Below are positions 58,418 to 64,000 of a DNA stretch of 64,000 nt, in pieces. The notes under the pieces are model-generated. The model was not told the DNA's origin and searched no databases. It saw nothing but the letters and a program-made list of their open reading frames with translations. Made by a program: the position numbers and the translations under genes. The DNA lies in contig NZ_JMQN01000059.1 of the NCBI RefSeq assembly GCF_000705555.1, positions 124,001-188,000 on the forward strand. The letters are read 5' to 3'. Position 1 is the first letter of the stretch; each line of letters starts with the position of its first letter. The DNA comes from Marinobacterium lacunae. Its GTDB lineage: Bacteria; Pseudomonadota; Gammaproteobacteria; Pseudomonadales; Balneatricaceae.

Positions 58418-59161
58418 ATGTCGACACCTTCGCTGGAGATCAAATCGGTCACCCACCGATACGGCAGCCGCGTTGCGCTGGAGAGCGTCGATATCACACT
58501 GCAACCTGGCCAGTTCAACGCGCTTCTGGGGCCGAACGGTGCAGGCAAATCGACCCTTTTCGCGTTGTTGACGCGGCTGTTCAAACTGCAACAGGGCGAG
58601 ATACTGTTTGGCGGGCTATCGATCAACCGCGAGCCTCGACTGTTTTTGTCCCACATGGGCGTGGTATTCCAGCAAAACACTCTGGATCTGGACCTCACTG
58701 TGCTGCAAAACCTTGAGTACCACGGCGCGCTGCACGGGCTATCAACGCGTGAGATTCGTGCAAGGGCCGAGCAGGAGCTCGAATGGCTGGGGCTTAAAGA
58801 TCGCAGCCATGACCGAGTTCGCGCGCTCAACGGCGGTCACAGACGACGGGTGGAGATCGCGCGTTCTCTGCTTCACCGCCCTTCTATTCTTCTACTCGAC
58901 GAAGCCAGTGCCGGTCTTGATGTAGCGTCCCGGCAAGCGATAAACGGCGCGGTGCGCGACCTATGTGCACAACGTGGGCTCACGGTGCTTTGGGCAACCC
59001 ATATATTGGAAGAGGTGAAGACTTCGGATCCGACCATCATTCTGCATAAGGGTAAGGTATTGGCACAGGGTATCGGCCAAGCACTGTGTGATGATCAGAA
59101 CGCGCAATCAATCGGCGAACTGTTCGAGCACCTAACCGGTACGACAGGACAGGCCGCATGA
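58418..59161 (+). CDS. Alcohol-type ABC transporter ATPase (PedB-like)
   Basis: 247-residue ATPase with Walker A (LLGPNGAGKSTLFALL), Q-loop (MGVVFQQNTLDLDL), a divergent signature NGGHRRRVEIARSL in place of LSGGQ and Walker B (SILLLDEASAGLD). The ATG at 58418 replaces an upstream in-frame start at 58403. It overlaps the permease gene by four bases (ATGA). Confidence 0.92.
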   Translation: MSTPSLEIKSVTHRYGSRVALESVDITLQPGQFNALLGPNGAGKSTLFALLTRLFKLQQGEILFGGLSINREPRLFLSHMGVVFQQNTLDLDLTVLQNLEYHGALHGLSTREIRARAEQELEWLGLKDRSHDRVRALNGGHRRRVEIARSLLHRPSILLLDEASAGLDVASRQAINGAVRDLCAQRGLTVLWATHILEEVKTSDPTIILHKGKVLAQGIGQALCDDQNAQSIGELFEHLTGTTGQAA

Positions 59162-59961
59162 GTGCTATTCAGTATCTATTTGCCTTTAATGGCGTCGTGA
59201 AACGTGAGTTCTGGCGCTTTATTCAGCAACGCAGCCGTTTCCTCAGCGCGCTTGTACGTCCCCTGCTCTGGCTCGTGGTCTTTGCCTCAGGGTTTCGAGC
59301 CGCACTGGGTGTGGCCATCATTCCGCCCTACGAGACCTACATAACCTACGAGACTTACATCGCACCGGGGCTCTGCTGCATGATTTTGCTATTCAACGGC
59401 ATGCAAAGCTCGCTCTCGATGGTGTATGACCGTGAAATGGGCAGTATGAAAGTTCTGCTGATGAGCCCGATTCCAAGGGGATGGCTACTCGTCAGTAAAT
59501 TGCTGGCGATCGCCCTGATATCCTTGCTCCAGGTGTATGCCTTTCTCGCTATCGCCTGGCTTGCCGGTGTCGAACCGCCGGTTATTGGCCTGCTGACAGC
59601 CCTGCCTGCCCTGGTACTGGTTGCACTGCTGCTTGGCTCCATCGGGTTGTTTCTATCCGCACGCATTCGCCAGCTGGAAAACTTCGCCGGGGTCATGAAC
59701 TTCGTCATTTTCCCCATGTTCTTCCTCTCCTCCGCGCTGTACCCGCTATGGAAGATGCGTGAATCGAGCGAATGGCTGTATTGGATCTGCCAATACAACC
59801 CCTTTACACATGCCGTTGAACTGGTTCGCTTTGCCCTCTATCAGCAGCTTAACATTCAGGCACTGGCGATAACGCTTGGCTGCACAACCCTGTTTACAGT
59901 GCTGGCGATCATCAGCTTCAACCCCGAACGCAGCGCCCGGAGCGGACCGCCCAAAGGGTGA
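59158..59961 (+). CDS. Alcohol-type ABC transporter permease (PedC-like)
   Basis: 267-residue ABC-2 permease with about six membrane helices (LVRPLLWLVVFASGFRAALG, LLAIALISLLQVYAFLAIAW, FVIFPMFFLSSALYPLW). ABC-2 transporters are usually exporters, so this pump may move a product or a toxic alcohol outward; the direction is inference. A short internal duplication (YETYITYETYIAPG) is visible. Its stop abuts the stop of the convergent MFS gene with no gap. Confidence 0.9.
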   Translation: MSAIQYLFAFNGVVKREFWRFIQQRSRFLSALVRPLLWLVVFASGFRAALGVAIIPPYETYITYETYIAPGLCCMILLFNGMQSSLSMVYDREMGSMKVLLMSPIPRGWLLVSKLLAIALISLLQVYAFLAIAWLAGVEPPVIGLLTALPALVLVALLLGSIGLFLSARIRQLENFAGVMNFVIFPMFFLSSALYPLWKMRESSEWLYWICQYNPFTHAVELVRFALYQQLNIQALAITLGCTTLFTVLAIISFNPERSARSGPPKG

Positions 59962-61359
59962 TCAACGCGAAATTTTACCCCGGCTCCATGAGGTATAGGC
60001 GGCAACCACGGCATACCCTGCACAAATAAGAAAAGATATCTGCAGCGCCTGCATAAGCGCCGGGAACTGGTCAGGCGCTATTTGCGCGTTTCCTATCAGC
60101 AGGTTGAAGAGGAATACCACGACCGTCATTCCCATCATGTTGCCAAGGCTGCGGGAGATATTCAGTACTGAAGAGCCGATACCCAACCGTTCCGGCGGCA
60201 CCGAGGAGAGTGCAGCATTATTGTTGGGCGAAGAAAACAGACCAAAACCCAGTCCCATGACCACCAGAGAGCTGCCGACCCAGACTAGCGAGCTGTCGGC
60301 ATGCACCAAAGACAGACTGACGAACCCCCCACCAAATAGAATACAGCCCGTCGTTGCCGGAATGCGTGGGTCGACCCTGTCTGACAACCGTCCGGCCAAC
60401 GGTGCAACGACAACCATCACCAACGCTTGTAGCAGCATCAATTGCCCCGCCTCCAAAGGCGTTAACGCCTGAATATATTGCAAGTACAGGCTGAGCATGA
60501 ATTGCAAGGGGTAGTTGGCGCTGTACATCAGAAAGCTGGATTGGATCGACCTGAAAAACACCCGGTTCGCCACCAGGCGTCGAAGTCTTATCAGCGGCCA
60601 GGTCGAGCGCTCCTGCTGATAAATAAACACGATGATCAATGCGATACCGGTGCTAGCCAGAAGCGTACCGGTTAAGTTCGGCATTTCGGAAATCCCGATA
60701 AACAGTGCACTGGTTGCCAGTGTAAACAGGATACTGCCCACCCAGTCGAGACGCTCTTCGGCATTTCGAGTGGACTCCTGAACAAAAAATCCGACCATCA
60801 CCATCGTGATGACGGTGAGAGGCAGCGGTGCCAGAAATACCGAGCGCCAGCCCCACAGCTCGGTTAACCAACCACCGATTAACGGACCGCAGGTGAGCCC
60901 CAAATAGACCGAGCTCGAAGTAATACCCAGTGCCATGCCCCTGCTGCTGCCAGTAAACACCTTGCTGATAATGGCCATAGCCGGGCCAAATACCATAGCG
61001 CTCGATATCCCTTGCAACAGCCTGACAACTAGCAGAGGTCGAATATCGTCGATCACCACCACCAGCAGAGAGCTCAATGCATAGAGAAGCACACCAACTA
61101 GAAATATTCGTTTGTGACCCAGAATATCGGCAATTCTGCCCGAGGGCAGTTGCAGTGCAATCGCGCCGAGTAGATTCATTGTCGGCACCCAACTGACCAA
61201 CACGGCATCGGCCTGCAGATCAGAGGCGATCGCCGGCAGCGCAACATTGACCGACGAAAGGCTCAGAGGCATCAAAAAGGTAGCGACACAGATGCTGAAC
61301 AACGTCAGCCAACGCAAGGAGGCGGTTGTCTCTGTCATACTCTGGGGGTCGGTGCTCAT
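59962..61359 (-). CDS. MFS transporter, DHA2 (14-helix) family
   Basis: 465-residue integral membrane protein with about 14 helices. The motif-A-like loop is LPSGRIADILGHKRIFLVG; IALQLPSGRIAD and MNLLGAIALQ fit the EmrB/QacA class of proton-driven drug exporters. The substrate is unknown and there is no adjacent regulator or membrane-fusion partner. Confidence 0.9.
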   Translation of the reverse strand: MSTDPQSMTETTASLRWLTLFSICVATFLMPLSLSSVNVALPAIASDLQADAVLVSWVPTMNLLGAIALQLPSGRIADILGHKRIFLVGVLLYALSSLLVVVIDDIRPLLVVRLLQGISSAMVFGPAMAIISKVFTGSSRGMALGITSSSVYLGLTCGPLIGGWLTELWGWRSVFLAPLPLTVITMVMVGFFVQESTRNAEERLDWVGSILFTLATSALFIGISEMPNLTGTLLASTGIALIIVFIYQQERSTWPLIRLRRLVANRVFFRSIQSSFLMYSANYPLQFMLSLYLQYIQALTPLEAGQLMLLQALVMVVVAPLAGRLSDRVDPRIPATTGCILFGGGFVSLSLVHADSSLVWVGSSLVVMGLGFGLFSSPNNNAALSSVPPERLGIGSSVLNISRSLGNMMGMTVVVFLFNLLIGNAQIAPDQFPALMQALQISFLICAGYAVVAAYTSWSRGKISR

Positions 61360-61539
61360 GGCGGACTTGGCTCAGGTTCACGAGCAGAACATTCTACTGA
61401 TATCCCGAAGATTGTGTAATTACTATTATCAACTCATTCATCACATTCTATCCCGTAAGCGTTAACGCACTCACACGGTACTCATCGGTCAATGCAGGAT
61501 AAAAATTCATCATTCCGGTATAGAAAACGACCGTCTGCA

Positions 61540-61553
61540 CCAAGCGACTATAC
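61540..61553 (+). promoter_or_regulatory. Weaker copy of the PQQ-regulon motif before the GAF-domain gene
   Basis: It reads CCAAGCGACTATAC, 45 bases before the ATG at 61599. Eleven of 14 bases match the exaC site, but it overlaps a possible -10 hexamer (TATACT), so the match may be accidental. Confidence 0.3.
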
Positions 61554-61598
61554 TCAGCGTAGATACGCATAACACGGCACGCGATGCCAGGAGTCACA

Positions 61599-62927
61599 AT
61601 GAACGCCAAGACCCCCAGCCACCTCAATCAGAGTACGGCAGAACCGGGGCTAAACGAGCAACGGTTAACCTTGGCCTTGCTTAAAGAACAGAACCGCATT
61701 TTTCGCGGCAGCGGAGGTGTCAGCGAAGAGAACCGCGGACTTGGCTTTCGACCCGCCTTTTATGACTTCGAAACCGGTGAAATACACCTCTCCCGTTTTG
61801 CAGACGGAAGAGAGGCACCTATGCACCTGCTTGACGGCTTGCCGGAAGCGCTGGTGCTTCAGAGAAAAGAGAACGGGCATGTGACCGAAGTGAAACCCGG
61901 CGTCATCGCCGGCTTTGTGCTCCACGGCCAGTTCTATACACGTGAGCAAGCGGCACGCTCAACGCAACAGATGCGCACCGAAGCTGAGCTGTTAAGTAAT
62001 CCTGAACAACACAACCAGCTGCTCGACATCTGGGAGCGCTTCGTGGTCGCACAAAGTTATCCGGCCAACACCATGCGGACTATTGTTGAGGACTCTTGGC
62101 GCCGCTGTCAGGAGTCGAACGTCGATCCCCTGATGTCGCATGCCCCTTTTTCTGAACAAGACCACCTTGAACACAAACGCCGCGAAAACAGGGAGCTGAT
62201 CGACGCTGCGCAACCTGTCCTCAAGCGGGCGGGCGAGCTGCTGTTTGAGACCGACAGTCTGATACTGCTGGCCGATAAGGATGGGCTAGTACTGCGTATG
62301 GAGTCGGATGACGAAGTTCTGAGCAATGCGACAAAGGTAAACCTTGTAGAAGGTGCCCTATGGGGCGAAGATGCGGTCGGTACCAATTCTATCGGCACCG
62401 CGCTTAAAGCCAGAGGCCCCATTCAACTCTACGGAGCCGAGCATTTCTGCTATGGCATCAAGCACTGGACCTGCTCAGCTGACGTCATTCGCGATCCGCA
62501 TGACGGCAGTGTCATCGGCGCCGTCGACCTGTCCGGACTGACTGAAACCTATCAGCACGATGCGCTCGAATTCGCGGTAACCGCTGCGCGGATGATCGAA
62601 ACCAACCTGGCGCAGCAGTACTTCCAGACCCGCCAACGCATTATTGACGCAACGCGGTCCATGTTCACGCATTGGCGTCATGAAGGCTTACTGGCATTCG
62701 ACCATCGCGGTCGCCTGGTGAAAGCTAATCATATGGCGTTTCAGCGTATGAAAGAACTCGAAACCGGCGTAACCCTGTCCCCCCAGACCTATATCCCGGC
62801 ACTTGACCTCGATCGTTACCCATTTGCTGACATCCTTCCAGAATGGCTGGCCGGTCAGGTTCTCTATCCCATTCGCACCGGTATCAAGAAGATCGGTACG
62901 CTCGCAGTCCTTGCCCAAACGCACTGA
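61599..62927 (+). CDS. AcoR-like sensor protein without an output domain
   Basis: 442-residue protein. Residues 1 to about 130 form an unfamiliar module (GLGFRPAFYDFETGEIHLSR, EVKPGVIAGFVLHGQFYTRE). Then comes the N-terminal part of AcoR/DhaR-type activators: SWRRCQESNVDP, a GAF domain (about 200-340, EDAVGTNSIGTALKARGPIQ) and a PAS-like end (GLLAFDHRGRLVKANHMAFQ). The AAA+ and HTH domains of that family are absent; the frame ends normally at a TGA with no activator domain in the following bases in any frame. The ATG at 61599 follows AGGAG. It could be an anti-activator or sensor partner; role unknown. Confidence 0.8.
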   Translation: MNAKTPSHLNQSTAEPGLNEQRLTLALLKEQNRIFRGSGGVSEENRGLGFRPAFYDFETGEIHLSRFADGREAPMHLLDGLPEALVLQRKENGHVTEVKPGVIAGFVLHGQFYTREQAARSTQQMRTEAELLSNPEQHNQLLDIWERFVVAQSYPANTMRTIVEDSWRRCQESNVDPLMSHAPFSEQDHLEHKRRENRELIDAAQPVLKRAGELLFETDSLILLADKDGLVLRMESDDEVLSNATKVNLVEGALWGEDAVGTNSIGTALKARGPIQLYGAEHFCYGIKHWTCSADVIRDPHDGSVIGAVDLSGLTETYQHDALEFAVTAARMIETNLAQQYFQTRQRIIDATRSMFTHWRHEGLLAFDHRGRLVKANHMAFQRMKELETGVTLSPQTYIPALDLDRYPFADILPEWLAGQVLYPIRTGIKKIGTLAVLAQTH

Positions 62928-63004
62928 TGTAACCTGAGTCGATTACCCGCAAAGAATATCCAGACATTTACAGTGGTATTGCGTGGCACTTAAACTCCCT
63001 ATAT

Positions 63005-63023
63005 GATAATGATTATTATTTGT
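63005..63023 (+). promoter_or_regulatory. Fur box
   Basis: GATAATGATTATTATTTGT resembles the 19-base Fur consensus GATAATGATAATCATTATC, with nearly all of the first nine bases exact. It lies 27 bases before the cupredoxin gene, so iron repression of the cupredoxin-FTR1 unit is likely. Confidence 0.75.
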
Positions 63024-63049
63024 TCGTTGTATATCGCTAAGGAAGCACC

Positions 63050-63373
63050 ATGAAAAATCTGCTTATCGCTGCGTTGTTCGGTGTTATTTCAACCTCAGTC
63101 CTGGCCGGAGAGAGCACTTTCGAGATCTCCATCAAAGACCACATGTTTTCACCCGCAGAATTGACCATCCCGGCTGGTGAGCGCGTCAAACTGATTATCT
63201 CCAACGACGACGCCTCCCCGGAAGAGTTTGAAGGCGAGGATTTTGATATAGAGAAAGTCATTCCCGGCAATAGCAAAGGCACCGTATTTGTTGGCCCCTT
63301 CGAGCCCGGACGTTATGAATTCGTGGGCGAGTTCCATGAGGCGACTGCCAAAGGCGCTCTGATCGTTGAATAA
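63050..63373 (+). CDS. Exported cupredoxin-domain protein of an iron-uptake unit
   Basis: 107-residue protein: signal peptide (MKNLLIAALFGVISTSVLAG) and a single cupredoxin-like domain (IKDHMFSPAELTIPAGERVK, FVGPFEPGRYEFVGEFHEAT). It resembles the N-terminal domain of EfeO and small proteins encoded beside FTR1 permeases. No cysteine is present, so a classical type-1 copper site cannot form; His32 and His97-type residues remain. It is followed 19 bases later by the permease gene. Confidence 0.88.
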   Translation: MKNLLIAALFGVISTSVLAGESTFEISIKDHMFSPAELTIPAGERVKLIISNDDASPEEFEGEDFDIEKVIPGNSKGTVFVGPFEPGRYEFVGEFHEATAKGALIVE

Positions 63374-63392
63374 CCGGCTTTGAGGTTGCCTT

Positions 63393-64000
63393 ATGCTTAG
63401 TTCCGCCGTCATCGTATTTCGCGAGGTACTGGAAGCAGCGCTGATCATCAGTATTTTGATGGCCGCTACCTGCGGTTTACCGGGCCGCACCCGCTGGATA
63501 TGCGCAGGACTGTTTGCAGGACTTTCGGGGGCGTGTATCGTCGCGCTCTTTGCACGCTCTATTACCGGAGCCTTTGAGGGCACCGGCCAAGAGATCATGA
63601 ACGCTGCGATTCTCTTCACTGCGGTATTGATGCTTGCCTGGCATAACATCTGGATGTCGCACCACGCCAAAGAGCTGGTTGCCCATCTGAAAAATGTCAG
63701 TGCCAAGATAACCGACGGAACTCTGCCGCTTTACTTTCTGACCGTCGCATCTGGCATGGCGGTTCTGCGCGAAGGGTCTGAGGTGGTTCTGTTCATGTAC
63801 AGTGTCGCCGCAAGTGGGAGCTCCACTACCTCAATGCTGAGCGGAAGCCTGATTGGTGTCGCCGCAGGCGTTCTGGTGGGCCGATTGATCTATTCAGGCT
63901 TATTACGCATTCCTGCCAGTCGACTGTTCCAGATTACCGGCTGGATGATTTTGCTTCTTGCTGCGGGCCTCGCTGCCTCTGCTGCAGGTTATCTCATTCA
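63393..64000 (+). CDS. FTR1-family high-affinity iron permease (partial, runs off the window)
   Basis: The frame from the ATG at 63393 is open to base 64000, giving 202 residues of the N-terminal part. It has several membrane helices and the two REXXE-type iron-binding motifs of FTR1/EfeU: FREVLEAALIISILMA near the start and LREGSEVVLFMYS in a later helix. The C-terminus lies outside the window. Together with the cupredoxin gene and the Fur box it forms an iron-uptake unit. Confidence 0.9.
   Translation, partial: MLSSAVIVFREVLEAALIISILMAATCGLPGRTRWICAGLFAGLSGACIVALFARSITGAFEGTGQEIMNAAILFTAVLMLAWHNIWMSHHAKELVAHLKNVSAKITDGTLPLYFLTVASGMAVLREGSEVVLFMYSVAASGSSTTSMLSGSLIGVAAGVLVGRLIYSGLLRIPASRLFQITGWMILLLAAGLAASAAGYLI

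Noticed and set aside
59329-59363. YETYIT/YETYIA repeat in the PedC-like permease as a recent tandem duplication
   Set aside because: The repeat is short, in frame and may be the normal sequence of this permease family; no base-level exact repeat beyond a few codons supports a recent event.

Overview
The window is a stretch of a gammaproteobacterial chromosome. Gene content and order (uvrC-pgsA-tRNA; rpmF-plsX-fabDG-acpP-fabF-pabC-mltG-tmk-holB-pilZ; tusDCBE; erc/pqq/ped alcohol-oxidation genes) fit a Pseudomonas/Oceanospirillales-type aerobe. The cytosolic-type malate dehydrogenase and luxS point more to a marine Oceanospirillaceae-like genome than to Pseudomonas; that placement is inference. 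No insertion sequence, phage, integrase or CRISPR array was seen.

Layout. 1-7.8 kb holds the end of an EAL protein, a LuxR-type response regulator, a KfrA-like coiled-coil protein, rimO, and an unusual sensor-MFS fusion that converges on an orphan periplasmic binding protein. 7.9-11 kb holds a Gly-Cys-Leu tRNA operon, pgsA and uvrC. 11-20 kb is mixed housekeeping: DUF1853, a 46-residue membrane protein, a 3-hydroxyisobutyrate dehydrogenase-type enzyme, a TlpA thioredoxin, mtnN, truC, tRNA-Ser, a YccA-like protein, tusDCBE, a CheW protein and mdh. 20-32.5 kb is the conserved block tatD-pilZ-holB-tmk-mltG-pabC-fabF-acpP-fabG-fabD-plsX-rpmF-yceD, followed by maf, sppA and a HAD phosphatase. 32.5-35.5 kb holds an Fe-S protein and ndh.

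35.6-61 kb is an alcohol-oxidation region: ercS'-like hybrid kinase and ercA, pqqABCDE with the S9 peptidase pqqH, aldehyde dehydrogenase exaC, a PQQ alcohol dehydrogenase, a TauABC-like importer, cytochrome c550 with its associated binding protein, and a ped-type set (binding protein, beta-propeller, ABC ATPase, ABC-2 permease). luxS, phhB, a NifX-like/rhodanese pair, a DUF3301 protein and a lytic transglycosylase lie inside it. The genes outline a pathway in which an alcohol is oxidised in the periplasm by the quinoprotein, electrons pass to cytochrome c550, and the aldehyde is oxidised by ExaC. The quinoprotein has the extra Asp typical of lanthanide-dependent enzymes, and a 14-base motif recurs upstream of several of these units. 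The window ends with a Fur-box-preceded cupredoxin gene and an incomplete FTR1 iron permease.
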